Below are positions 1 to 8,493 of a stretch of DNA of 64,000 nucleotides, one piece after another; the first letter of the stretch is position 1; each line of letters begins with the position of its first letter. The notes beneath the pieces were generated by a model, which was given only the letters and a program-made list of their open reading frames with translations, did not search any database and had not been told where the DNA came from. Origin of the DNA: Alphaproteobacteria bacterium (GTDB lineage: Bacteria > Pseudomonadota > Alphaproteobacteria > JACAEB01); contig JACKLE010000005.1 of NCBI GenBank assembly GCA_024236075.1, forward strand, positions 119,631-183,630, written 5' to 3'. A program made the translations under genes and the position numbers.

Positions 1-228
1 GGCCTCGCGGCCTGAGCGCGCTCCCGACAAATCGAGACAATCTGTCGGCATCCGCGCACCTCGCGATCAATATTTTGGTGATTGGCTGTGGCGCCGGCGG
101 CGCGACGGGCGAGAGCGAGTCACGGCAGGCGCGGGTTTTGTTAACCCTATCTTGAAGCCTTTTCCGCCAATCTCGCCCGTAAGCCGGGACGCGAACTGCG
201 TCCGCGGCCTCCGAAGGGAGCCTTTCCC
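1..228. other. Upstream region of the cpa operon, no gene assigned
   Basis: No complete gene is seen here. A TGA at 13-15 could be the stop codon of a gene that ends just inside the window, but too few codons remain to identify it. The rest is a GC-rich leader before cpaB; an AAGGGAG Shine-Dalgarno lies about 8 bases before the cpaB start. No convincing sigma-70 promoter was recognised. Confidence 0.4.
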
Positions 229-1029
229 ATGAGCGCCATGCGCCTCGCCATTCTCTGCGTCGCCCTCGCCGCCGCCGGCGCGACGGCCTTTCTCGTCCAC
301 CGCATGACGTCCTCGTCGGGCCCGGCTGTCGTCCAGACCGCGCCGGCCGAGGCACGCGTTCTCGTCGCGGCGCACGACGTCGAGATCGGCTCGCGCCTGA
401 CACCGGGCGACGTCAAATGGGCGAGCTGGCCGGTAAGCGCGCTCAATGCGAGCTTCATCACGCAGGACCATGCGCCGGAAGCCGCGAACGAGATCGGCGA
501 TGCCGTGACGCGCACGCCGCTCGTCGCCGGCGAGCCCCTGGTCGAGGCGAAGCTGATGCGCGCCGGCGACGGCGGCTTTCTCGCTGCGCGCCTGCGCGCC
601 GGCATGCGCGCGCTTTCGATCAAGATCTCTGCCGAGACGGGCGCGGGCGGGTTCATCCTGCCGAACGACAGCGTCGACGTGATCCTGACCCGGAAGGTCG
701 ACGATGTGACGCCCGGCTCCGAGCAGTTTAGGTCCGAAACCATTCTGCGCGACGTGCGCGTGCTCGCCATCGACCAGAACTACGAGCAGGTCGAAGGCAA
801 GCAGGTCTTCGTCGGCAAGACGGCGACGCTCGAGCTCTCGCCCGTGCAGGCCGAGGCCGTCGCGCTGGCCGCGTCGGCGGGCGAGCTGCAGCTCGCTCTG
901 CGGGCCATGGCCGATCCCAATCAATCAGTAGCGGAAGAACCCGAGTTCGGACGTAGGCAGCGCGGCGGCGTCACCGTCGTGCGCTACGGCTTTCCGAGCC
1001 AAGTCGCAGTAGGCGCGAGCACCCGATGA
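229..1029 (+). CDS. cpaB: Flp pilus assembly protein CpaB (RcpC family)
   Basis: This 266-residue protein is the periplasmic SAF-domain component of the Tad secretion machine. It is thought to contact the secretin and possibly peptidoglycan. An N-terminal hydrophobic segment (about residues 4-22) anchors it. A SAF domain follows (about 43-105, with the VLVAAHDVEIGSRLTPGD stretch), and then an RcpC-type domain rich in ILRDVRVLAI-like strands. The ATG start follows a good AAGGGAG ribosome site. It opens a seven-gene operon and overlaps cpaC by four bases (ATGA), so the two are probably translationally coupled. Family and position agree, so the call is firm. Confidence 0.95.
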   Translation: MSAMRLAILCVALAAAGATAFLVHRMTSSSGPAVVQTAPAEARVLVAAHDVEIGSRLTPGDVKWASWPVSALNASFITQDHAPEAANEIGDAVTRTPLVAGEPLVEAKLMRAGDGGFLAARLRAGMRALSIKISAETGAGGFILPNDSVDVILTRKVDDVTPGSEQFRSETILRDVRVLAIDQNYEQVEGKQVFVGKTATLELSPVQAEAVALAASAGELQLALRAMADPNQSVAEEPEFGRRQRGGVTVVRYGFPSQVAVGASTR

Positions 1030-2489
1030 GCACGAAGCACATCCTCCGGTTTGCGGGCTTCGCGCTCGCGGCCGCGGTCACGCTGGGGGCTCCGCCCCTG
1101 GCGGCAGCCGACCGTACGCCGAAGAACACCATGCTGGTCGAGATCGATCCGGGCAAGTCGCATATGACACGGACCATCACGCTCGGCCTCGGCAAGGCCG
1201 CGCTGGTCAAGCTTCCAGTCGATGCCTCGGACATTCTCGTCGCCAAGCCCGAGGTCGTGGATGCGGTGGTCCGCACGCCGCGCACGGCCTATATTCTGGG
1301 CCAGAGCGTCGGCCAGTCGAACGCCTTCTTCTTCGACGCTGCGGGCCAGCAGATTTTGAGCATCGACGTTCGCGTCGAGCGCGATCTCGATCCCTTGAAG
1401 GAGTTGGTCACGCGCCTCGTTCCGGGGTCGCGCGTCGATGTCGAAGCGCTCAACGACACGATCGTGCTACGCGGCACCGTGCCGAACACGGCCGCCTCGA
1501 ACCAGGCGAGCGATCTCGCCGCCCGCTTTGTCGGCAAGCCCGAGAATGTGCTCAACCTGCTTTCGATCTCGAGCGGCGAGCAGGTGCACGTGAAGGTCCG
1601 CGTTGCCGAAATGCAGCGCACCGTAGCAAAGCAGCTCGGTATCGATCTGCGCACAGTCTTCGACGTGGGCGAGGTCAATTTCGACCTGGCGACGGCCAAT
1701 CCGTTCTCCGTCCTCGGGCAGTTTCTGGGCTCCGAGGACGGCACCAGCATCATCGACAGCGCCGACCGTGGCGAAGGCGCACAAAGCGTCATCCGCGCTC
1801 TGGAGCGTCATGGCCTGCTGCGAACGCTTGCCGAGCCGACCCTCACCGCGATCTCGGGCGAGGCCGCCGATTTCCTTGCGGGCGGCGAGTTCCCCGTGCC
1901 CGTCGCGCGCGACCAGGAAGGCAACGTCATCATCGAATACAAGCCTTTCGGCGTCGGGTTGGGCTTCACGCCCGTCGTGCTCTCCGACGGGCGCATCTCG
2001 CTACGCATCTCGACCGAGGTCAGCGAGCTGACGACGGACAATGCCTTCGTTTCGAACGCTGTCACCACGATCGTTGACGGCGTCGCGGTAACGGTTCCGG
2101 GCATCACCATTCCGGCCTTGAGCGTGCGACGCGCGCAGACGACCGTCGAACTGCCCTCGGGTGGAAGCCTCGTCATGGCGGGTCTCCTCAAGCAGCAGAC
2201 TCAGCAGAACATCGATGGCATTCCCGGCCTCAAGGACGTGCCGGTGCTCGGACCGCTCTTCCGCAGCCGCGACTTCCGGAACAACGAAACCGAGCTTGTC
2301 GTCATCGTGACGCCCTATCTCGTGACTCCCACGAGCCCGGCGAAGCTCCAGGCGCCCACGGACGGCTACGTGTCCGCGAGCGATCTCGAAACCATCCTCC
2401 TTGGCCGCCTCAATGCCGTCTATAGCGCTCAGGACGCCGAAAAAGCGACCCGCGCGGTGCCGGGCGCCAAGGGCTACATAATCGATTAG
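1026..2489 (+). CDS. cpaC: Type II/IV secretin CpaC (RcpA), outer-membrane channel of the Tad pilus
   Basis: The 487-residue protein begins with a Sec signal peptide (hydrophobic core at about residues 10-27, ending in a PLAAA-like cleavage region). A pilus/BON-like N-terminal region (about 40-180) precedes the secretin beta-barrel domain (about 250-445). The typical C-terminal secretin signature is present, with VPVLGPLFRSRDF followed by ETELVVIVTPYLV. It forms the outer-membrane ring through which the Flp pilus passes. Its start overlaps the cpaB stop and the next gene follows 14 bases later, as expected in a cpaBCDEF-tadBC transcription unit. Confidence 0.95.
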   Translation: MSTKHILRFAGFALAAAVTLGAPPLAAADRTPKNTMLVEIDPGKSHMTRTITLGLGKAALVKLPVDASDILVAKPEVVDAVVRTPRTAYILGQSVGQSNAFFFDAAGQQILSIDVRVERDLDPLKELVTRLVPGSRVDVEALNDTIVLRGTVPNTAASNQASDLAARFVGKPENVLNLLSISSGEQVHVKVRVAEMQRTVAKQLGIDLRTVFDVGEVNFDLATANPFSVLGQFLGSEDGTSIIDSADRGEGAQSVIRALERHGLLRTLAEPTLTAISGEAADFLAGGEFPVPVARDQEGNVIIEYKPFGVGLGFTPVVLSDGRISLRISTEVSELTTDNAFVSNAVTTIVDGVAVTVPGITIPALSVRRAQTTVELPSGGSLVMAGLLKQQTQQNIDGIPGLKDVPVLGPLFRSRDFRNNETELVVIVTPYLVTPTSPAKLQAPTDGYVSASDLETILLGRLNAVYSAQDAEKATRAVPGAKGYIID

Positions 2490-2503
2490 GAAAGGCCTCA
2501 GCC

Positions 2504-3217
2504 GTGCGCACCCTGACGATCATCAATGCAAGGGCTCCGAAAGCGGCGCTCCTCGCGATGGCGAGTCTCTCGCTCTCGCTCGGCGGCTGCGCGCTGGCCA
2601 TCAACGGAGCGGACGATGCCTATATGGTCGAGAAGGCTCACCCCATCACGCTCGATCCCGTGATCGAGGAAGTGGCGGTCGAGGTGACGCCCGACACGAT
2701 CGTCGTGAGCGAAGCCGACAAGGACCGTATCCGCGCCCTCGTCGCCGACTACAAGCAGCGCGGTCGCGGGCCGATGGCGATCACGGCGCCCGCGGGCACG
2801 CCGAACGCGACGGCCGCCGTCAACGTCGTGGCGGAGGTCAGCTCCGTTCTCATCCGTGCCGGCATCGATCCGCGCGCCTTCCGCGTCGTGCCCTACCGCC
2901 CGTCGGACCTCGAATCCAATCCTCCGGTCCTCGTCTCCTATCCGCGGATCGAAGCGAGCGTGCAGGGCTGCGGCAGCTGGCCGGATCTGGGGCGCAGCTC
3001 GCGCAACCTCACGCCTGGCAATTTCGGCTGCACCACGCAGGCCAATCTCGCCGCGATGATCGAGAATCCCCAGGATCTCGTCGAGCCGCGCGAGATGGAT
3101 CCTGCCGATGCGCGCCGCCGCGATACGGTCCTCGGCCTCTACCGCCAGGGCAAGCCCACGGCGAGCGAGCGCACGAAGGACGAGAAGGGCTCGGTCAGCA
3201 ACGTCAAGGACGAGTAA
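2504..3217 (+). CDS. cpaD: Pilus assembly lipoprotein CpaD
   Basis: The 237-residue protein has a type II signal peptide with lipobox LGGC (Cys29), so it should be an outer-membrane lipoprotein assisting the CpaC secretin. The start is GTG, preceded by an AGGAAAGG-like ribosome site. Characteristic CpaD features include the VSEADKDRIRALVADYKQRG region (OmpA-like peptidoglycan-binding resemblance) and the C-terminal CGSWPDLGR and FGCTTQANLAAMI motifs. It lies between cpaC and cpaE in the expected order. The gene ends with a charged, low-complexity tail. Confidence 0.93.
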   Translation: MRTLTIINARAPKAALLAMASLSLSLGGCALAINGADDAYMVEKAHPITLDPVIEEVAVEVTPDTIVVSEADKDRIRALVADYKQRGRGPMAITAPAGTPNATAAVNVVAEVSSVLIRAGIDPRAFRVVPYRPSDLESNPPVLVSYPRIEASVQGCGSWPDLGRSSRNLTPGNFGCTTQANLAAMIENPQDLVEPREMDPADARRRDTVLGLYRQGKPTASERTKDEKGSVSNVKDE

Positions 3218-3250
3218 GTCTCGACGGCATGGAAAAGCGGGTGGCAAGAA

Positions 3251-4561
3251 ATGACTCAGGCCCTCTCCAATCGTGACGAACGCGGGCACGCCTTGCCCGT
3301 GGAAGCTGCTCCGCGTACGCATCTCGAGCCCGTGAGTCAGCAGACGCTTCCCGTGCTCGCGCCCGTGCCGCGCATCACCGTGCACGCCTTCTGCCTCAAT
3401 CCCGAGACGGGCGTTGCCATCCAGCGCGCCGCCGAGGACCGCCGGCTGCGCCGCGCGGCCTTCTCGGTCGAGATGGGCGGCACCGCCGCGGCGCTCGCGC
3501 GTTATGCGACCTCGCCGAGCCCGAACCTCATCATCATCGAGACCTCCGATCGCGCGCGCGACATCCTTGCGGACCTCGACCGCCTCGCCGAGCATTGCGA
3601 CTCCGGCACGCGCGTCGTCGTCGTGGGCGCCGCCAACGATGTGCGCCTCTATCGCGAGCTGATGCGCCGGGGCGTGAGCGAATATCTCATCGCGCCCGTC
3701 GACCCGCTGCAGCTCATCGAATCCGTCTCCGCGCTCTACACCGACCCCGATGCGCCCCCGATCGGGCGCTCGATCGCCGTCGTCGGCGCCAAGGGCGGCG
3801 TCGGCGCGAGCACGGTCGCGCACAATATCGGCTGGGCGTTGTCGGGCCTCGTCGAGGCGCAGGTGACGCTCGTCGACCTCGACCTCGCCTTCGGGACCGC
3901 GAGCCTCGACTTCAACCAGGATGCGAGCCACGGCCTCGCGGACGCGCTGACCGCTCCGGACCGGCTCGACCCGGTGATGCTCGACCGCCTGCTCGTCGAG
4001 TGCCGCGAGAACTTCAACATCCTGCCGGCGCCCTCCTCCCTCGAGCGCGACTACGAGCTTGCGCCAGAGGCCTTCGAGACCGTGCTCGAGGTCATCCGTC
4101 GCAGCGTGCCCTTCGTCGTCATGGACGTCCCGCATGTCTGGACGGCCTGGACGCGCCAGCTTCTTCTGACGGCGGACGAGGTCGTCATCGTCGCGGCGCC
4201 CGACCTCGCCTGCCTTCGCAACACGAAAAGCCTCGTCGAGCTGATCGTCAAATCGCGCCCCAACGACCGCTCGCCGCGCCTCGTCGTCAATCAGGTCGGC
4301 GTGCCCAAGCGCCCGGAGATCCCGCTGAAGGACTTCGCCGAGGCGATCGAGCTCGAGCCGACCGTCGCCATTCCGTTCGATCCGCAGCTCTTCGGCACGG
4401 CCGCGAACAACGGCCAGATGATCTCCGAGCTGCAGGCGGCGGCAAGGCCCGTCGCGAGCTTCGATACGGTCGCGCGCATCCTCAGCGGGCGCACCTTCGA
4501 GCCCGAAAAGCCGAAGACCGGCTTTGCCTCGATCCTCGCGGCGCTGAAGAAGACGCGGTAG
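3251..4561 (+). CDS. cpaE: Tad pilus ATPase-like localisation protein CpaE (TadZ)
   Basis: The 436-residue protein has a variable N-terminus, a response-regulator-like pseudo-receiver domain (about 42-165) and a ParA/MinD-type P-loop domain (about 172-400). The deviant Walker A GAKGGVGAST occupies residues 179-188. CpaE/TadZ proteins mark the pole or site where the Tad apparatus assembles. The receiver-like part lacks the canonical phosphoacceptor arrangement, which is normal for the family. It sits between cpaD and cpaF with a three-base gap to cpaF, indicating co-transcription. Confidence 0.93.
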   Translation: MTQALSNRDERGHALPVEAAPRTHLEPVSQQTLPVLAPVPRITVHAFCLNPETGVAIQRAAEDRRLRRAAFSVEMGGTAAALARYATSPSPNLIIIETSDRARDILADLDRLAEHCDSGTRVVVVGAANDVRLYRELMRRGVSEYLIAPVDPLQLIESVSALYTDPDAPPIGRSIAVVGAKGGVGASTVAHNIGWALSGLVEAQVTLVDLDLAFGTASLDFNQDASHGLADALTAPDRLDPVMLDRLLVECRENFNILPAPSSLERDYELAPEAFETVLEVIRRSVPFVVMDVPHVWTAWTRQLLLTADEVVIVAAPDLACLRNTKSLVELIVKSRPNDRSPRLVVNQVGVPKRPEIPLKDFAEAIELEPTVAIPFDPQLFGTAANNGQMISELQAAARPVASFDTVARILSGRTFEPEKPKTGFASILAALKKTR

Positions 4562-4564
4562 CAC

Positions 4565-5998
4565 ATGTTCGGAAAGCGCGCTCAGTCCACGAGTTCACCG
4601 GAGCCGCGCGGGCCACAGCCCGCGGCGCCCTCGGGCGCCGCAGCGGCATCGGGCGCTCGCCCGCGCGCCGAATCGCGCGCTGCCGCGACGCCCCCGCCGC
4701 CGCCGCGCGTCGAGATCGCGGAACGCTCCGACGAGTATTACGAGATCAAGTCCTCGATCTTCTCCGCGCTCATCGACACGATCGACCTCGCCCAGCTCGC
4801 GCGCCTCGACGCCGACTCGGCGCGCGAGGAAATCCGCGACATCGTCTCGGAAATCATCTCGATCAAGAACGTCGTGATGTCGATCGCCGAGCAGGAAGCG
4901 CTGCTCGAGGACATCTGCAACGACGTGCTGGGCTATGGGCCGCTCGAGCCGCTGCTCGCGCGGGACGACATCGCCGACATCATGGTGAACGGCGCGAACC
5001 GCGTCTTCATCGAGGTCGCGGGCCGCATCCAGCTCACCAATGTGCGCTTCCGCGACAATTCGCAGCTCATGAACATCTGCCAGCGGATCGTCTCCCAGGT
5101 CGGCCGGCGGGTCGACGAGTCGAGCCCGATATGCGACGCGCGCCTCCCCGACGGCAGCCGCGTCAACGTGATCGTGCCGCCGCTTGCGATCGACGGCCCC
5201 ACGCTCACCATCCGGAAGTTCAAGAAGGACAAGCTGAAGCTCGCGGATCTCGTGCGCTACGGCTCGATCTCGCAGGACGGCGGACGCATCCTCGAGATCA
5301 TCGGCCACTGCCGATGCAACGTCATCATTTCCGGCGGCACGGGCTCCGGGAAGACGACGCTCCTGAACTGCCTCACCGGCTTCATCGATGCCACCGAGCG
5401 GGTCGTCACCTGCGAGGACGCGGCCGAGCTGCAGCTCCAGCAGCCCCACGTCGTGCGTCTCGAGACGCGTCCGCCCAATCTCGAGGGCTCGGGCGAGGTG
5501 ACGATGCGCGAGCTCGTCCGGAACTGCCTGCGGATGCGTCCCGAGCGCATCATCGTCGGCGAGGTGCGCGGGCCGGAGGCCTTCGACCTTCTCCAGGCCA
5601 TGAACACGGGCCACGACGGCTCCATGGGCACGCTCCACGCCAACAGCCCCCGCGAGGCGCTGAGCCGGCTCGAGAGCATGATCACGATGGGCGGCTTCTC
5701 GCTTCCCTCGAAGACGATCCGCGAGATGATCTGCGGCTCGGTCGACGTCATCGTCCAGGCGGCGCGCCTGCGCGACGGCTCGCGCCGCATCACGCACATC
5801 ACGGAAGTTCTCGGAACGGAAGGGGACGTCATCACCACGCAGGATCTCTTCGTCTTCGAGATCGAAGGCGAGGAGGCCGGCCAGGTCATCGGCCGCCATC
5901 GCTCGACGGGCATCGCGCGGCCTGCTTTCTGGGATCGCGCGCGCTATTTCGGCCGCGAGGCCGAGCTCGCCGAAGCCCTGAGCGCGTCGGGAGCGTGA
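4565..5998 (+). CDS. cpaF: Tad pilus secretion ATPase CpaF (TadA)
   Basis: The 477-residue protein is a VirB11/PulE-type hexameric ATPase that powers Flp pilin assembly at the inner membrane. An Ala/Pro-rich disordered N-terminus (1-50) is followed by the N-terminal domain with the family motif GYGPLEPLL (about 124-131), Walker A GGTGSGKTT (257-265), an Asp/His box region around TCEDAAELQLQQPHVVRLETR and the RNCLRMRPERIIVGEVRGPE Walker B region. Length and motif order are typical. It follows cpaE by three bases and precedes tadB by 12 bases. Confidence 0.96.
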   Translation: MFGKRAQSTSSPEPRGPQPAAPSGAAAASGARPRAESRAAATPPPPPRVEIAERSDEYYEIKSSIFSALIDTIDLAQLARLDADSAREEIRDIVSEIISIKNVVMSIAEQEALLEDICNDVLGYGPLEPLLARDDIADIMVNGANRVFIEVAGRIQLTNVRFRDNSQLMNICQRIVSQVGRRVDESSPICDARLPDGSRVNVIVPPLAIDGPTLTIRKFKKDKLKLADLVRYGSISQDGGRILEIIGHCRCNVIISGGTGSGKTTLLNCLTGFIDATERVVTCEDAAELQLQQPHVVRLETRPPNLEGSGEVTMRELVRNCLRMRPERIIVGEVRGPEAFDLLQAMNTGHDGSMGTLHANSPREALSRLESMITMGGFSLPSKTIREMICGSVDVIVQAARLRDGSRRITHITEVLGTEGDVITTQDLFVFEIEGEEAGQVIGRHRSTGIARPAFWDRARYFGREAELAEALSASGA

Positions 5999-6010
5999 GG
6001 CGCTAGAAAC

Positions 6011-7012
6011 ATGGTGTCGAGCTCCGGATTGATGGTCCTTCTGGTCGCTCTCTTGAGCGCGGTGAGCTTCGCGGGGCTCGGATTCCTCATCTTTGGACGG
6101 AAGATCGCGCATGTCGAGCGGCGCTCGCGCCGCCTCGATCTCGTCGCCGGCCGCGCCACCTCGCGCGGCAGCGCCGCGCAGCGCATGCCGGCCGAGGCGC
6201 GCGACCGGCGCAAGGCGCTTCAGGAGAGCCTGAAGCAGATCGAGGAACGCAATCTCAAGCGCACGACCCGCGCGCCCCTGAAGATGCAGCTCGCGCAGGC
6301 CGGCCTCGCCATGACGCCGCGCAACTTCTATGTCGCGTCGGCTGTCGCGGGCGTCGCCGTAGCGGCCATTGCCTTTTTCCTCGGCCAGACCCCGCTCGTC
6401 GCGCTCGGCGCGGGAGCCGGCGCGGGGCTCGGCCTGCCGCGGTGGGTCCTCGGCATGATGTGCAAGATGCGCCAAAAGAAGTTCAATGAGGAATTCGCGA
6501 ACTCCCTCGAGGTCATCGTGCGCGGCGTGAAGGCCGGCCTTCCGCTCAACGAGTGCCTGCAGATCATCGCGCGCGAGGGACAGGACCCGGTCCGCGGCGA
6601 GTTCGCCCATATCGTCGACAGCCTTGCGATCGGCGTGCCGCTCGACGAGGCGCTCGACAAGATGGTCGAGCGCGTTCCGACGGCGGAGGTCAACTTTTTC
6701 GTGATCGTGCTCTCGATCCAGCAGAAGACGGGGGGCAATCTCTCCGAGGCGCTCTCGAACCTCGCCTCCGTGCTGCGCGACCGCAAGCTGATGCGCGCCA
6801 AGATCGCGGCCATGTCGTCCGAGGCCAAGGCGTCCGCCATGATCATCGGCTCGCTGCCGTTCGGCGTGCTCTTCATGGTCTATATGAGCACGCCGGACTA
6901 TATCGGCCTTCTGTTTACGGAGAAGCTCGGCAACGCCATGCTGCTGTTCGGCGGCGCCTGGATGTCGACCGGCATCCTCGTGATGCGCAAGATGATCAAC
7001 TTCAAGTTCTGA
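6011..7012 (+). CDS. tadB: Tad pilus inner-membrane platform protein TadB (CpaG)
   Basis: The 333-residue protein has an N-terminal transmembrane segment (about 9-28), a pair of membrane segments near 112-150 and further hydrophobic helices near the C-terminus. The cytoplasmic T2SSF/GspF domain lies between (about 160-290) and contains the ANSLEVIVRGVKAGLPL and KTGGNLSEALSNLASVLRDR stretches typical of TadB. With TadC it forms the membrane platform on which CpaF acts. It is the sixth gene of the cpa/tad operon, 10 bases before tadC. Confidence 0.94.
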   Translation: MVSSSGLMVLLVALLSAVSFAGLGFLIFGRKIAHVERRSRRLDLVAGRATSRGSAAQRMPAEARDRRKALQESLKQIEERNLKRTTRAPLKMQLAQAGLAMTPRNFYVASAVAGVAVAAIAFFLGQTPLVALGAGAGAGLGLPRWVLGMMCKMRQKKFNEEFANSLEVIVRGVKAGLPLNECLQIIAREGQDPVRGEFAHIVDSLAIGVPLDEALDKMVERVPTAEVNFFVIVLSIQQKTGGNLSEALSNLASVLRDRKLMRAKIAAMSSEAKASAMIIGSLPFGVLFMVYMSTPDYIGLLFTEKLGNAMLLFGGAWMSTGILVMRKMINFKF

Positions 7013-7022
7013 CGGCCGCGAA

Positions 7023-7997
7023 ATGGGAAACATCATCGATACGCTGACGAATCCGGACTTCTGGGTCGTCGCGCTAGCGTCCGTGACGGGGTTCGCCGCC
7101 GTCATCACGGTCTTCGCGCCCTATCTCAAGGGCGACCGGCTGGGAGCGAGGCTGAAGCTCGTCGCGAACCGGCGCGAGGAGCTGCGCGCCCGTCAGCGCG
7201 AGGCCTTCAAGAACAAGGCGAACCTGCGCTCGCGCTCTCCGGCCGCCTTCATGAAGGACACCGTCGACAAGCTCAATCTCGAATCGCTCCTGTCGGCGGA
7301 CGCCATGCGCCTCAAGCTCATCCAGGCCGGCTTTCGCGGCCAGGGGCCGATCGTCACCATGATGTTCGCGCGCGTGACGCTGCCGTTCCTCGCGATGATT
7401 CTCGCCGGCATCTACATCTACGCCGTGAACGACCACGGCCTCGCGCCGATGACGAAGCTCTCCGTGGTCCTCGGATCGGGCATATTCGGATTCTACCTGC
7501 CGGACCTCGTCGTGCAGAACATGCTGAAGCGCCGCCAGGATGCCATCATGAAGGCCTTTCCGGACGCGCTCGACCTCCTCCTCATCTGCATCGAGGCGGG
7601 CATGTCGATCGAGGCGGCCTTCAATCGCGTGGCAAAGGAGGTCGGCGCGCAATGCGTCGAGCTCGCCGAGGAGCTCGGCCTCACCACGGCCGAGCTCTCG
7701 TATATTCAGGACCGCCGCATGGCGTACGAGAATCTCGGCATACGGACGGGGCTGCCGGGCGTGAAGGCCGTCGCGACCTCGCTCATCCAGGCCGAACGCT
7801 ACGGCACGCCGCTCGGCAAGGCGCTGCGCGTGATGGCGCAGGAGAACCGCGCGATGCGGATGGCCGCCGCCGAGAAGAAGGCCGCCGCGCTGCCGGCCCA
7901 GCTCACCGTGCCGATGATCGTCTTCTTCCTGCCGGCGCTCTTTCTCGTGATCCTGGGACCTGCCGCCATCCGCTACATGGCCGGACCCGGCTTCTGA
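7023..7997 (+). CDS. tadC: Tad pilus inner-membrane platform protein TadC (CpaH)
   Basis: The 324-residue protein is a second T2SSF-type platform protein, partner of TadB. It has an N-terminal membrane segment (about 13-32), a basic linker, two central hydrophobic helices (about 120-165) and a C-terminal membrane helix (about 295-315). The T2SSF core includes DALDLLLICIEAGMSIEAAF and GTPLGKALRVMAQENRAMRM. It closes the visible operon and converges on a gene starting 12 bases downstream on the opposite strand. No prepilin (flp) or prepilin peptidase (cpaA) gene is seen within the window. Confidence 0.93.
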   Translation: MGNIIDTLTNPDFWVVALASVTGFAAVITVFAPYLKGDRLGARLKLVANRREELRARQREAFKNKANLRSRSPAAFMKDTVDKLNLESLLSADAMRLKLIQAGFRGQGPIVTMMFARVTLPFLAMILAGIYIYAVNDHGLAPMTKLSVVLGSGIFGFYLPDLVVQNMLKRRQDAIMKAFPDALDLLLICIEAGMSIEAAFNRVAKEVGAQCVELAEELGLTTAELSYIQDRRMAYENLGIRTGLPGVKAVATSLIQAERYGTPLGKALRVMAQENRAMRMAAAEKKAAALPAQLTVPMIVFFLPALFLVILGPAAIRYMAGPGF

Positions 7998-8009
7998 GCC
8001 CGGACGGCG

Positions 8010-8408
8010 TCACGCGGTGCCGACGCGGCGACGCATCTCGCGATAGGCCTCGGCGATCAGCTCGCTCAGGGCCGCCTCGTCCATGGGCTCGCCGGGGCGC
8101 AGCTTCACGTGGCGCATGCGCCGTCCCGTGCCCTGAAGCAGTCCGGCGGGATCGGGAAGCGCGGCTCCCCGAAAGAACCCGACATTCGCATGCGCCTTGA
8201 AGGCGGCGACATAGGCGAAGGGCGCGTCGTTCACGCAGGCCGCAGGGCAGCCGTCGTGCAACGTCTCGCGGACGTCGGGCCCGCAGGCCCGCATGCGGTC
8301 GAACCAGACGCGCACCGTCAGGCGCAGCGGCGCGCCGACATCGTCGAACCAGGCCTCGAACCTGGGGTCCCGCCGCACGGCGCCGGAAAATCGCAGAAGA
8401 TCGTCCAT
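8010..8408 (-). CDS. DUF1801 (YdhG-like) domain protein
   Basis: The 132-residue protein begins at the ATG complementary to 8406-8408. Longer in-frame starts would add an Arg/Pro-rich extension unlike the family. The FAYVAAFKAHANVGFF and DPAGLLQGTGRRMRHVKL segments match the DUF1801 / YdhG-YjbR fold, small cytosolic proteins of uncertain biochemical role. It lies downstream of the heparinase-like gene on the same strand and converges with tadC. The family call is good; no function is claimed. Confidence 0.75.
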   Translation of the reverse strand: MDDLLRFSGAVRRDPRFEAWFDDVGAPLRLTVRVWFDRMRACGPDVRETLHDGCPAACVNDAPFAYVAAFKAHANVGFFRGAALPDPAGLLQGTGRRMRHVKLRPGEPMDEAALSELIAEAYREMRRRVGTA

Positions 8409-8493
8409 GGGTCCGGCCCGCCTGCTTCCAGCAAGCAAAATCCCCGGTCGCGCCCGGCCGTCGGCGGACGGGCCGATCCGCGAGCGTCGCACG

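Noticed and set aside
3595..6006. 803-codon plus-strand frame across cpaE and cpaF
   Set aside because: It is the alternate frame of two clearly coding genes, with Arg-rich low-complexity translation and no domains.
2498..7108. Very long open frames antisense to cpaD-tadC (up to about 837 codons)
   Set aside because: They mirror strongly GC-biased real genes, are Arg/Asp/Ala-rich, have no family motifs and lie opposite well-recognised cpa/tad proteins.
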